From the NCBI GenBank assembly GCA_024696565.1, contig JAILGR010000176.1:1-22235 (forward strand): DNA of 22,235 nucleotides, in the 5' to 3' direction. The position numbers and the translations under genes were made by a program. The DNA is from Acholeplasmatales bacterium (lineage in GTDB: Bacteria; Bacillota_I; Bacilli_A; Acholeplasmatales; Anaeroplasmataceae). The notes under the pieces were generated by a model. That model did no database searches and had not been told where the DNA came from. It saw only the letters and a list, made by a program, of their open reading frames with translations. This document shows positions 1 to 8,147 of the stretch, piece by piece; within the stretch, counting starts at the first letter, position 1, and each line of letters begins with the position of its first letter.

Positions 1-411
1 GTTGATATGATTGTTACATTGCATGCATGTGATACTGCTACTGATTATGCCCTATATCATGCGATTAACATGGATGTTAAATATATATTTTCAGTACCTT
101 GCTGTCAACATGAAATTAATTTACAATTAGATTCTTCTAAGTTCCATTTAATGAATAAATATGGAATCATTAAGGAGAGATTTTCGGCACTACTTACAGA
201 TAGCATAAGAGCCAACATTTTACAGTATTTTGGATATAAAACACAGATTTTAGAGTTTGTTGATTTTGATGCTTCACCAAAGAATCTTTTGATACGTGCC
301 ACCAAGGTAAATAAGGGTGGTAATCTAAAGGTTAAAGAAGAAGTAGATAACCTAATCAAAGAATATCAAATACACCAAACTTTATATTCGTTAATGTTTG
401 AAGAAAAATAG
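1..411 (+). CDS. SAM-dependent methyltransferase, C-terminal part (5' end outside window)
   Basis: The frame is open from base 1, so this is the 3' end of a longer gene; the ATG at 7 is internal. The fragment opens with LHACDTATDYAL, which resembles the HACD/GTATD stretch of the Methyltransf_32 type class I methyltransferases, followed about 20 residues later by a VPCCQHE cysteine motif typical of the same family. Further conserved-looking pieces are KYGIIKERFSALLTDSIRA and PKNLLIRATK near the C-terminus. The SAM-binding glycine-rich motif would lie upstream and is not visible. The substrate is unknown; some family relatives act on RNA or protein, but nothing here decides this. It is cytoplasmic, with no membrane segment. 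The stop codon TAG runs directly into a terminator stem, so this gene ends a transcription unit. Family assignment is from recalled motif similarity, fairly sure; function open. Confidence 0.75.
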   Translation, partial: VDMIVTLHACDTATDYALYHAINMDVKYIFSVPCCQHEINLQLDSSKFHLMNKYGIIKERFSALLTDSIRANILQYFGYKTQILEFVDFDASPKNLLIRATKVNKGGNLKVKEEVDNLIKEYQIHQTLYSLMFEEK

Positions 412-443
412 AATTCATCTAGCGATGAGTTCTTTTCTTTTTT
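411..443 (+). terminator. Intrinsic terminator after the methyltransferase gene
   Basis: Stem GAATTCATC (411-419) pairs with GATGAGTTC (424-432) with one G-U wobble and loop TAGC, followed by TTTTCTTTTTT (433-443). The first stem base is the last base of the stop codon. It separates the methyltransferase from the transporter unit. Confidence 0.85.
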
Positions 444-462
444 GTGCAAATTGTACAAAAAA
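438..462. promoter_or_regulatory. 25-bp dyad, candidate operator upstream of transporter promoter
   Basis: Arms TTTTTTGTGCAA (438-449) and TTGTACAAAAAA (451-462) are inverted copies with 11 of 12 matches, centred on base 450. The inner part also reads as two tandem TTGTRCAA octamers. The centre lies about 27 bases upstream of the -35 box, a place where activators often bind. It overlaps the U-tract of the preceding terminator, so part of the symmetry (T run against A run) may be incidental. No regulator gene is present to pair it with. Confidence 0.35.
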
Positions 463-476
463 ATAGGGCGGTTCTA

Positions 477-505
477 TTGACTAATATTATCATAAATGAT
501 AAAAT
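477..505 (+). promoter_or_regulatory. SigmaA-type promoter of the transporter operon
   Basis: -35 TTGACT (477-482), 17-base spacer, -10 TAAAAT (500-505), giving a predicted start near 512. It lies 83 bases upstream of the first gene's ATG. No other comparable promoter was seen inside the nine-gene unit, whose gaps are all short. Confidence 0.75.
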
Positions 506-512
506 CGATATA

Positions 513-526
513 TGAAAACGCTATTA
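513..526 (+). promoter_or_regulatory. cre-like catabolite-repression site
   Basis: TGAAAACGCTATTA matches the Gram-positive CcpA operator consensus TGWAARCGYTWNCW at 13 of 14 positions (the C at position 13 is T). It sits at about +1 to +15 of the predicted transcript, where CcpA or another LacI-family repressor would block initiation. This fits repression of a sugar importer when a preferred carbon source is present. A regulator gene is not in the window, so the identity of the binding protein is inference. Confidence 0.55.
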
Positions 527-587
527 TAGGGGATAGTGCGCCCTTTAGGGGCAAAAATAAAAAAATATACCATGTGGTGTTATAAAT

Positions 588-1379
588 ATGAATAAAAGTG
601 TAGTTAGGTATATGATTATTGATTTAGCTGTTCTAATAGCAATTGGTGCACTATTAGAGGGGTTAACATCAAGATTCGTAGGTTTTGCTTTAGATGCTGC
701 TCCTACTGTAACATTTTCATTATTAATTTTGTTTGTTGCAGTAGCTAGATGGAAAGCATATGGTTTAATTACAATTCCTTTCCTAGTATTCTCTATGATT
801 TTAGGTGGGCATTTTAGTGATTTATCATATTATGCGGCATTCTATAGCTTTTCAAATTGGCAATTATACTTATCAGTAATGATTGCCTTAGCTTTAAGCG
901 TCAGTGTTAATTTAATATTCTTTAGAAAACATAGGACCAATAAAATTATGAAGGTTTGGTGGCAAATGCTATTAATCTTGGTAATGGATTATGTGTTATA
1001 TTGTGGAATTCAATTTGTATTATATCGATTATTCACAACTGGTAATCTAGCGGTAATGGCAGATATTCCATTCACATATAACGTAAAAAATGCAGATGGT
1101 CTTATGGAACCAAAAACTGTTAATCTTGCAATGTATGTTGAAAGAGGATTTATCTATAATAGTTTTGGTTTAATAGTTGCTATACTTGGCGCATTTGTTT
1201 TAAGGTCTCAAGGAGTTTTAAATAATGCTATTGAAAAACTCATTGACGATAAAAAGGAGAAGGAGCTTGAACTTGAGTATCTCAAGAATGCTGGGAATCT
1301 GAATTGGGGTCCTCAAGAGAAAGAATCTCCGCAAGATGAATCAAATATAAATAGTGAAGATTCATCTGAGCAGTTTTAA
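588..1379 (+). CDS. Six-TM membrane protein of unknown function, first gene of the sugar transporter operon
   Basis: A 263-residue protein with about six hydrophobic segments (near residues 8-25, 38-54, 58-75, 92-111, 123-148, 189-205). It ends in a cytoplasmic charged helix (about 215-238, rich in K, D, E and L, coiled-coil-like) and an acidic, serine-rich tail. A soluble loop of about 35 residues lies between segments 5 and 6. The compact six-helix layout and size recall the S-components of ECF vitamin transporters, but I see no substrate signature and no ECF T-component or paired A-subunits nearby. The Shine-Dalgarno is weak (GTGGTG, about ten bases before the ATG). It is transcribed with two CUT1 permeases, a lipoprotein binding protein and an ATPase, so a role as accessory subunit of that importer is the simplest reading. 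I do not recognise the family. Confidence 0.8.
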   Translation: MNKSVVRYMIIDLAVLIAIGALLEGLTSRFVGFALDAAPTVTFSLLILFVAVARWKAYGLITIPFLVFSMILGGHFSDLSYYAAFYSFSNWQLYLSVMIALALSVSVNLIFFRKHRTNKIMKVWWQMLLILVMDYVLYCGIQFVLYRLFTTGNLAVMADIPFTYNVKNADGLMEPKTVNLAMYVERGFIYNSFGLIVAILGAFVLRSQGVLNNAIEKLIDDKKEKELELEYLKNAGNLNWGPQEKESPQDESNINSEDSSEQF

Positions 1380-1399
1380 AAAAGGATGGTGTGTTATTG

Positions 1400-2452
1400 A
1401 TGCAAAATGTAGTTATTGAAACTAATCAAGATGTTGTTGATGAAGTTGAACGTACCAAATGGAAACGTACATTACATACCTTAGCTAGAGACTGGAGATT
1501 ATATGTCTTATTAATCCCTATGTTGGCATTCATTTTCTGCTTTAAGTATTTGCCAATTAAAGGTTTAATTACTGGTTTTAGATGGGGTAATGATAACGAT
1601 TTGGTTTATAACAGCCAATGGTGTGGTTTATATTGGTTTAACCAAATCTTTATTGGATCATCTTCTAACATTTTCTGGAGATCATTCCGTAATACATTCA
1701 TTAATAGTATGTATGGTTTGATTATAGGATTCCCAATTCCTATTATCTTAGCTTTACTATTTAGTGAAGTTAAGGTTTCATGGTATAGAAGCGTTGTACA
1801 AGTATGTGCATACTTACCTCACTTCGTATCATTAACAGTTGTAACTACAATCATTAGCTTATGGTGTGAAGGTACAATTACAGCCGGTGGCGGAACTGGT
1901 TCTGGTGGTTGGATTTATAACATGTGTAAGACATTTGGTTGGTTACAGGGTGCTAGTGGTGAAACACTACAAGAAAGTATTTTAAGTTATCCAAGATACT
2001 TTAGACCAATTTATCAAATATCAGGAGTATGGCAGGATGCAGGTTATAACTCAATTGTTTACTTTGCAGCTATTCTTGCAATATCTCCAACAAACTATGA
2101 AGCAGCAAGAATTGATGGTGCTTCTAAATTACAACAGATTCGCTATATTACATTCCCAGGTATGGCACCAACATTAACAATTATGTTGATTATGCGAATC
2201 GGTCAAATCTTAAACGTTGGATATGAACAAATTATCCTATTAGTTGGAGATTACTCAAATGCATGGGAAACAGCAGACGTTGTTTCAACATTCGTATATC
2301 GTATGTCAGGACAAAGTGCCGGTGCAGCGGGGGCTGAGGTTATCCAACAATTAGGTATTGTTGCCGACTTATTTAATTCGATTTTAGCGATGTTCCTAGT
2401 ATTAGGTGCTAATGCAATCAGTAGACGAGTATCTTCTACATCATTATTCTAA
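1400..2452 (+). CDS. Carbohydrate ABC transporter permease, LplB type (CUT1)
   Basis: Integral-membrane subunit of a binding-protein-dependent sugar importer. The EAA loop that contacts the ATPase is clear: EAARIDGASKLQQ starting at residue 234, followed by RYITFPGMAPT. Hydrophobic helices lie near 34-49, 103-121, 138-156, 205-229, 258-276 and 318-340, six as in CUT1 permeases. The N-terminal pattern (DWRLYVLLIPMLAFIFCFKYLPIKG) is typical of the LplB/YtcP-linked group that handles oligo- and polysaccharide-derived sugars. A glycine-rich stretch (GGGTGSGG, about 163-170) lies in the outer loop after the third helix. The frame also has GTG at 1391, but AAGGATGGTG (1382-1391) is the ribosome-binding site, so ATG 1400 (350 residues) is preferred. 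It pairs with the permease at 2467. Substrate not determinable here. Confidence 0.93.
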   Translation: MQNVVIETNQDVVDEVERTKWKRTLHTLARDWRLYVLLIPMLAFIFCFKYLPIKGLITGFRWGNDNDLVYNSQWCGLYWFNQIFIGSSSNIFWRSFRNTFINSMYGLIIGFPIPIILALLFSEVKVSWYRSVVQVCAYLPHFVSLTVVTTIISLWCEGTITAGGGTGSGGWIYNMCKTFGWLQGASGETLQESILSYPRYFRPIYQISGVWQDAGYNSIVYFAAILAISPTNYEAARIDGASKLQQIRYITFPGMAPTLTIMLIMRIGQILNVGYEQIILLVGDYSNAWETADVVSTFVYRMSGQSAGAAGAEVIQQLGIVADLFNSILAMFLVLGANAISRRVSSTSLF

Positions 2453-2466
2453 TAGGAGGCAAAGAG

Positions 2467-3348
2467 ATGAAAAGACTAGATAAATCTGAAATAGTTTTTA
2501 AGCTATTAGCTTACATTCTATTAACAATATTTGCTCTATGCTGCTTATATCCATTTGTCTTCATTATTATGAACTCAATTTCTCAAAAGAGCTTCGTTGA
2601 TGATGGTTTGGTTTCAGTTATACCAATGGGTATGCCTCAATTAAAGGCTTATGCTGCTGTATTTGAAAACAAGAAGTTCTGGTTAGCATATTGCAATGCA
2701 TTCTATATTACAATTTATGGTACAGCAATTTCCATGTTAGTTGGTATTTGCGGTGCTTATGCATTATCTAAGACAAGATTATTATTCGGTCGTGGATTTA
2801 ATTTTATCTTAACAGTTACATTATGGTTCTCTGCAGGTATCATTCCTACATATCAAAATTATGTAGTATTCCGCGATGGTTTATTTGCAGGTAATGGTCG
2901 TGTATTCTTTATTTTCGCTTTAGGTGTTAATGCATTTAATATCATCCTTTTAAGAAACTATTTCCAAAGTGTACCACAAGAAATAGAAGAGGCTGCTACA
3001 ATCGATGGTGCAACCGAATTCCAAATTTTAACAAGAGTTTATATTCCTATTTCTAAATCCTCAATTGTTACAGTTGCAATGTTCTATGCTGTAGAATTCT
3101 GGAATGGTTACTTATGGGCTCAGATGTTACTTGGTGAAGATGATTTACCATTAACAGTATTTATTAAATTATATATGGAAAATACAATTGCTAATATTGA
3201 AGAGGCTGGTGGAGGTAATCTTGATTACTCATCTTATTCTTTAAGATATGCATTCATTGTATGTTCAATTATTCCAGTTATTTTAATTTATCCAAAGATT
3301 CAAAAATATTTTGCATCCGGCGTTAATGTCGGCGGTGTAAAGGAATAG
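2467..3348 (+). CDS. Carbohydrate ABC transporter permease, LplC/YtcP type (CUT1)
   Basis: Second membrane subunit of the importer, 293 residues, the normal family length. The EAA motif is EEAATIDGATEFQ starting at residue 174, followed by RVYIP. Helices fall near 12-36, 76-100, 112-130, 145-163, 195-215 and 262-280. The N-terminal FALCCLYPFVFIIMNSIS and the central ITLWFSAGIIPTYQ-like region (here TLWFSAGIIPTYQNY) are characteristic of the LplC half of polysaccharide-type CUT1 systems. It starts 14 bases after the stop of the LplB-type gene and has a perfect AGGAGG site. Together the two permeases would form the heterodimeric pore that binds two copies of the ATPase encoded at 7026. Confidence 0.94.
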   Translation: MKRLDKSEIVFKLLAYILLTIFALCCLYPFVFIIMNSISQKSFVDDGLVSVIPMGMPQLKAYAAVFENKKFWLAYCNAFYITIYGTAISMLVGICGAYALSKTRLLFGRGFNFILTVTLWFSAGIIPTYQNYVVFRDGLFAGNGRVFFIFALGVNAFNIILLRNYFQSVPQEIEEAATIDGATEFQILTRVYIPISKSSIVTVAMFYAVEFWNGYLWAQMLLGEDDLPLTVFIKLYMENTIANIEEAGGGNLDYSSYSLRYAFIVCSIIPVILIYPKIQKYFASGVNVGGVKE

Positions 3349-3360
3349 TAGGTGAATGAT

Positions 3361-5658
3361 ATGAAAAGAAAATTAATTCTTACTGGCCTTTCTGCACTAG
3401 CAGTATTAACCCTTGCAAGCTGTAATACAGAGAAAACTCCAGAAGGAAGCATCAAATATAATCCTGATAACTTAGATGTTTATCATTTTGTTGATGTTCC
3501 TGCTGCAGATACTTATGCAGGTGACGCTGGTAGCGTAGATATTTATGTAAATTATAATGGTGAATCAGGAATTACATTCCGTGGTACATCATGGAATAAT
3601 ACAATAGATGGAATGACTTATACTCAAGGATCATTACTTCCTACATGGAATCGTATCCAAGAATTAACTAAAACTACAGTTCGTGAAGCTTCAGGTTATA
3701 GAGCATCTACATTAGATAATGCTTATACATCAATTGCAACTGCAGGTTATAAGTCAGAAACAAACTCAAGTCAATATATTGATTTATTCTACAATTCTGT
3801 AAGTAACTTAAGAACTGCTGGTAATGCTGGTGGTCTATTAGACTTAACTAATTACATTACAGCTGAAAAGATGCCAAACTTATATGCATATTTAGAAGCT
3901 AATCCAGCTATTAAGAAGGCTATTACAACAAGTGGAAAGATTTATTATGCTCCATATCTAGATGGAGATAATGAAGTTGAAAAGACATTTATCATTGATA
4001 CAACAATGGTAAGAAAAGTATTAGAAGATGCTGCTAATGGTGATGAAGCTATAAGTGGAGCTAACGCTGCAGCAAATACCTTACAAGGTGTTAAATATAC
4101 ACCATTTATTACAACAGAATCTGCAAAGGTTACTATTCTTGAGAATGGTGAGGCAGTAGAAAAGGATGTTAATGCTGTTGAAAATATTATTGCACAGCAA
4201 AATACAATCCTTAATGAAGGTGCAACAGGTAAACAATTAGCAGAACAGTTAGTAACATATATCAAAGCTAAGTATCCATTCTATGGTGATGATGTATGGG
4301 AATTATATGTAGGTGAAAAAGCTGCATATAATACTGATGAATTAGTTGCTTTAATGAGAGTTATTAAAGCTAATCCAGCATTATTAACTGGTGATGCTAA
4401 TGCTGAAATTGAAGTATTCATTCCTCGTGGTGAATCTTCTGAATCAGTTGAAAGTGTACTTGATTTATTACAATTATTTGGTGTTCAAGGTGTAGATGCT
4501 GAAAATGGTAATTTCTATTTTGCAGCTGACGGAACATTAAATGCTTTAGAAACAACTACTGCATCATATCAAGCATTAGATATTTTATCTGCTTTATATG
4601 ATGAAGGCTTAATTTTAGAAAGCTTCTACCATTCTGAAGCTACACGTCAATCTAATCGTTACTTAGATCAATATTTCAAGAAGACAGCTACTCAAAATTA
4701 TTATGGCTTCATGATGTATGATGATGCTTCAATCGTTACAACAGCTAATGATGAATATGAAGGTATCGGTACAGTTAGAGAAGGTGAAGAGATTAAAGGA
4801 ATTTATTCAATTTTACCTCCTAGAACATATTGGTCTACAACAGCTAATACAGCACTTAATGACTTAACTTCTACAGAAGGAAAAGAATTAGTTCGTTATT
4901 ATGAATCTAATAGATCATTACAAACTACTTCATGGGCAATTCCTGCTGTATCAGATAATATTGATGGTGCCTTAAGAATTATGGACTTTATGTATTCAGA
5001 TTTAGGTCAACTAATTCAAAACTATGGTCCTGAAGCTTATTGGCAATCAGATAAAGAGCAAGACGAAAATACTCCAATTAAAGTAATTGATAATATGACT
5101 CCAAATAATGAGTTAAATGCTGTTATCTCTTATATGACTAAACTTGAATTAGTATCTTCTAATTTAGATTTCTGGAGCTTTATGAGAGGTTACATTGGTG
5201 CAACTCATGGTGTTGGTCATGTTCGTTTAAGTGGTGTAAATTTACAAGCTACAAATTATTATGGGCGTACTGGTCTAAATAACGTTCAAATGGCTATTAC
5301 AAAGGGTGTAGTAAAACATGCATCTAACCAAGAAGCATATACTTGGAATGTATCAGTTCCTACTCAATTCTCTACATCAGTTTCTGATGATAAGAATCAA
5401 TGGGATGGTATTTCAGGCTTCTGGGCAGCTAATAAGCTAAATAAGAACGAAGGTTGGGTAAATGTTATTATTTCTCCAGCTGGAACAGATAAGTCACAAA
5501 TTGAAATTAGAACTTTAAAGAATGCAAGCAAGATTACATATGATGATATGCTAAAGCAAATTGAAGCATATAACAAGTATTGTTTACGTGAATATGCAAA
5601 TAGCTTAGGTAAAGATTGTATTCCTGGATATGCAGTCCCTACTTCAGAGTCTAATTAA
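3361..5658 (+). CDS. Very large lipoprotein sugar-binding protein of the ABC importer
   Basis: Extracellular solute-binding protein tethered by lipid. The N-terminus is a lipoprotein signal: basic MKRK, hydrophobic core, lipobox LASC with Cys at residue 21. The mature region has features of family-1 solute-binding proteins of LplA type: the N-terminal WNRIQELTKTTV segment, a nine-residue YLDQYFKKT-like region, and a C-terminal ALRIMDFMYSDLGQ stretch (about 550), the usual helix of these proteins. At 765 residues it is much longer than the roughly 430-560 residues common for CUT1 binding proteins; the extra length seems spread between about 190-390 and the last 200 residues. GTG at 3352 is in frame but overlaps the AGGTGA ribosome-binding site (3350-3355), so ATG 3361 is chosen. 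It is encoded directly after both permeases, as is standard. Ligand unknown; a large oligosaccharide would fit the type. Confidence 0.9.
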   Translation: MKRKLILTGLSALAVLTLASCNTEKTPEGSIKYNPDNLDVYHFVDVPAADTYAGDAGSVDIYVNYNGESGITFRGTSWNNTIDGMTYTQGSLLPTWNRIQELTKTTVREASGYRASTLDNAYTSIATAGYKSETNSSQYIDLFYNSVSNLRTAGNAGGLLDLTNYITAEKMPNLYAYLEANPAIKKAITTSGKIYYAPYLDGDNEVEKTFIIDTTMVRKVLEDAANGDEAISGANAAANTLQGVKYTPFITTESAKVTILENGEAVEKDVNAVENIIAQQNTILNEGATGKQLAEQLVTYIKAKYPFYGDDVWELYVGEKAAYNTDELVALMRVIKANPALLTGDANAEIEVFIPRGESSESVESVLDLLQLFGVQGVDAENGNFYFAADGTLNALETTTASYQALDILSALYDEGLILESFYHSEATRQSNRYLDQYFKKTATQNYYGFMMYDDASIVTTANDEYEGIGTVREGEEIKGIYSILPPRTYWSTTANTALNDLTSTEGKELVRYYESNRSLQTTSWAIPAVSDNIDGALRIMDFMYSDLGQLIQNYGPEAYWQSDKEQDENTPIKVIDNMTPNNELNAVISYMTKLELVSSNLDFWSFMRGYIGATHGVGHVRLSGVNLQATNYYGRTGLNNVQMAITKGVVKHASNQEAYTWNVSVPTQFSTSVSDDKNQWDGISGFWAANKLNKNEGWVNVIISPAGTDKSQIEIRTLKNASKITYDDMLKQIEAYNKYCLREYANSLGKDCIPGYAVPTSESN

Positions 5659-5686
5659 TGTGAAATTTATAATCGGAGGTTAGAAG

Positions 5687-6415
5687 ATGAAAAAATTATT
5701 AAAACATATGAAGATTCTTCATTTAATATTTCTGATTTTAGGTGGAGCATTATTAATCTCTGCATTACCATTTAAGACTCAATATAATATGGTTTATATT
5801 AATGTTGATTCAACTGGTATTGAGAATGCAGATGGTTCTAAGACAAATGCAAGAGGACAAAATCAGGAAGACTTATTTAAGTATTATGAAGATAAAGGCG
5901 TTGACTTCGATAGCAAAGATTCAGTAGAAAATAAATACATTGTTCATGATTTTGAGCAAAACTTGAATAGTGCTAATAATTTAATTCTTTACTTTGGTAT
6001 TGTTGTTATAGCTTGTGTATTCTTATTATATTTATTCCAAAATAGTAATCGTAAGATTCTATATAAAGGAAATGTATTTATCTCAGTATTAGTTACATTA
6101 GGTGTTTTAGTATTTGGTGTAATTGTAATGCTAAAGATCTTTGGTTTAATGGGAGATTTAGCAGCACATCAACAACTATATAGTACGGTAGCTTTATTAC
6201 AAGATGGTACAACAAAGGCGGATTTCTTAGCAAATCCAGCTAATTTTGATTTAACAACATATGTAAATTCATTAACTTTAGTACTATATATGATTGGTAT
6301 TATTGTTGTTATGGTTTACTCCTTGTTCTTAATGATCTTAACATTCTCTAAGTTCAAGAGAACTAAGGAAAGAAGAATGGAAATTATAAGTAAGGCGGTA
6401 GAGAACAATGATTAA
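5687..6415 (+). CDS. Four-TM membrane protein of unknown function in the importer operon
   Basis: 242 residues. Hydrophobic segments near 10-28, 98-117, 126-150 and 195-220 give four helices, with a large hydrophilic loop (about 29-97) after helix 1 and a smaller one (about 151-194) between helices 3 and 4. With basic residues at the N-terminus and after helices 2 and 4, both loops should face outside. The short cytoplasmic tail is basic (FKRTKERRMEI). The start is supported by CGGAGG ahead of ATG 5687. The end overlaps the next gene by eight bases. I do not recognise a family. Its place between the binding protein and the ATPase suggests a part in the same importer, perhaps as a scaffold or auxiliary subunit; this is inference. 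Confidence 0.82.
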   Translation: MKKLLKHMKILHLIFLILGGALLISALPFKTQYNMVYINVDSTGIENADGSKTNARGQNQEDLFKYYEDKGVDFDSKDSVENKYIVHDFEQNLNSANNLILYFGIVVIACVFLLYLFQNSNRKILYKGNVFISVLVTLGVLVFGVIVMLKIFGLMGDLAAHQQLYSTVALLQDGTTKADFLANPANFDLTTYVNSLTLVLYMIGIIVVMVYSLFLMILTFSKFKRTKERRMEIISKAVENND

Positions 6416-7010
6416 TGAATTGGAAAAGAAATCATCATTTAATGCGATGTCCGATTTGGAAATCACCAAGAATTCCGTCGAGATGTTACGTTATAGAAAT
6501 AATACATTAGCGTATGCATTAGGTTTATGTGGTGTAGCAGCAAGTTTGTTTGCAGCATTCATTTGTATGAATAGTATGAACCCATCAAACTTTTCTGTAA
6601 TTTTCAAAATTATTTTAAATGTATTTATCCTATTATTTGGATTCTTATGCTGTGAGAAAGCAAAAACATATCAAGTTAGAGGTTCATTCTATTTGATAGG
6701 CCTTGGTGTCATTTGCTTACTTCGTATTTTATGGATCCCATTACAACTAATAACTAAATATAATGATTGGTTAGCAGCTACTGAAGCTGGAGATATTGCA
6801 GCTCAACAAACAGCAGAGCAATTCTTAGGTGCAACAGTTGTTAATTCAAACCAAGTAGCATGGTTACCTAATGGTGGCGATGTTAGAGGATTTATCGCAA
6901 TTGGACTTTTAGTTCTTGCTGGAATCTTCATGATAGTTGGTGGTGTTTTAGGATTTATGAAGGCCAAAAAATTAGCTGCATACTTAGACAGCTTAAAGGA
7001 AACAAAGTAA
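6408..7010 (+). CDS. Four-TM membrane protein of unknown function, overlapping its upstream neighbour
   Basis: 200 residues. Hydrophobic helices lie near 33-54, 63-83, 91-115 and 161-185. A hydrophilic N-terminal arm of about 30 residues is probably cytoplasmic, and the longest loop (about 116-160, between helices 3 and 4, rich in A, Q and N) is probably outside. The ATG lies eight bases inside the previous gene with no good ribosome-binding site, which suggests translational coupling. It is followed 15 bases later by the importer ATPase with a strong AAGGAGGT site. No family recognised; role inferred only from operon context. Confidence 0.8.
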   Translation: MINELEKKSSFNAMSDLEITKNSVEMLRYRNNTLAYALGLCGVAASLFAAFICMNSMNPSNFSVIFKIILNVFILLFGFLCCEKAKTYQVRGSFYLIGLGVICLLRILWIPLQLITKYNDWLAATEAGDIAAQQTAEQFLGATVVNSNQVAWLPNGGDVRGFIAIGLLVLAGIFMIVGGVLGFMKAKKLAAYLDSLKETK

Positions 7011-7025
7011 GGAGGTATCGAACAC

Positions 7026-8129
7026 ATGGCAGCAGAAGTTATATTAAAGGACGTCAACAAGGTTTATCCAAATGGCTTCCACGCAGTATATGATTTTAAT
7101 ATCGAGATTCAGAAGGGTGAATTTATTGTACTAGCGGGTCCTTCTGGATGTGGAAAATCCACAACATTACGTATGATTGCTGGTTTAGAAGAAATTTCTT
7201 CTGGTGATCTTACTATTAATAATAAGAAAATGAACAATGTCGCTCCATCTGATAGAGATATCGCGATGGTATTCCAAAATTATGCATTATATGGTCATAT
7301 GACTGTATATCATAACATGGCATTCTCATTAACAATTCGTAAAATGGATCCTGTTGAAATTCATGCAAGAGTTATGAAGGCAGCAGATATCCTAGGTTTA
7401 GTTCCTTATCTAAATAGAAAACCTAAACAATTATCAGGTGGTCAACGCCAGAGAGTTGCCTTAGGTAGAGCTATAGTTCGTAACCCTGTAGTATTCTTAC
7501 TAGATGAACCATTATCTAACCTAGATGCTAAATTAAGAGGTTCAATGAGAAAGGAATTAATGCAATTACATGAACGTTTAAATACAACATTCATTTATGT
7601 AACACATGACCAAGTTGAAGCTTTAACATTAGCTACACGTATCGTAGTTATGAAAGATGGTTATGTAAAACAAGTTGCATCTCCTAAGGAAATGTTTGAT
7701 AAGCCAGAAGATCTATTCGTTGCTGGTTTCATCGGAACACCTCCTATGAATATTGTAGATGGTACAATTGATCCTGAACTTGAGTATTTCACTCATGAAG
7801 CTACTGGTGTTAAACTTAAATTAACAGAACATCAATCTGAAATTTTAGGTTCTTATGCTGGTAAGGCAGTTAAATTTGCCATCCGTCCTGAATATGTATA
7901 TATTGATGAAAAGAGCTTAGCTAAGTTCAAAGAATCATCTGTACATATGTCTATTGATTACACAGAATATTTAGGTGCATATAATTTAATTTATGCAAGA
8001 TTTGGTGAAGATCAATTTATCGCTAAGGTATCTGATAGAAGCCAAATTGAAGCTACAGAATTAGATTTCGCATTTGATATGGAAAAAGCACATTTCTTTG
8101 ACGTAGAAACAACAAAGAGAATTCGTTAG
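7026..8129 (+). CDS. Sugar ABC transporter ATP-binding protein, MsmK/UgpC (MsmX) type
   Basis: Cytoplasmic ATPase that powers CUT1 importers. All motifs are intact: Walker A GPSGCGKST at 38-46, Q-loop Gln84, signature LSGGQ at 136-140 followed by RQRVALGRA, Walker B VVFLLDE at 155-161, D-loop SNLDA, and switch His194 in THDQ. The C-terminal 130 residues form the TOBE/regulatory domain; the FIGTPPMNI segment before it is typical of MsmK/MalK. Length (367) is normal. The start is fixed by AAGGAGGT. In many Firmicutes this ATPase is encoded alone and shared by several importers; here it is inside the operon, between unknown membrane genes, so it may serve this importer in particular, though sharing cannot be excluded. 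Confidence 0.96.
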   Translation: MAAEVILKDVNKVYPNGFHAVYDFNIEIQKGEFIVLAGPSGCGKSTTLRMIAGLEEISSGDLTINNKKMNNVAPSDRDIAMVFQNYALYGHMTVYHNMAFSLTIRKMDPVEIHARVMKAADILGLVPYLNRKPKQLSGGQRQRVALGRAIVRNPVVFLLDEPLSNLDAKLRGSMRKELMQLHERLNTTFIYVTHDQVEALTLATRIVVMKDGYVKQVASPKEMFDKPEDLFVAGFIGTPPMNIVDGTIDPELEYFTHEATGVKLKLTEHQSEILGSYAGKAVKFAIRPEYVYIDEKSLAKFKESSVHMSIDYTEYLGAYNLIYARFGEDQFIAKVSDRSQIEATELDFAFDMEKAHFFDVETTKRIR

Positions 8130-8147
8130 TTAGGAGGTACTTGTTAT

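Noticed and set aside
540-552. GCCC/GGGC hairpin in the importer leader as a terminator or riboswitch
   Set aside because: Only four base pairs, followed by A rather than T, and no room for an aptamer.
1391-1399. GTG start for the LplB-type permease
   Set aside because: It overlaps the ribosome-binding site AAGGATGGTG; ATG 1400 is better placed.
3352-3360. GTG start for the binding protein
   Set aside because: It lies inside the AGGTGA ribosome-binding site; ATG 3361 gives a clean lipoprotein signal.
3945-4265. Antisense open frame within the binding-protein gene, and similar ones in atpA, atpD and atpC
   Set aside because: They mirror the codon pattern of strong + strand genes, have no ribosome-binding site and no recognisable product.
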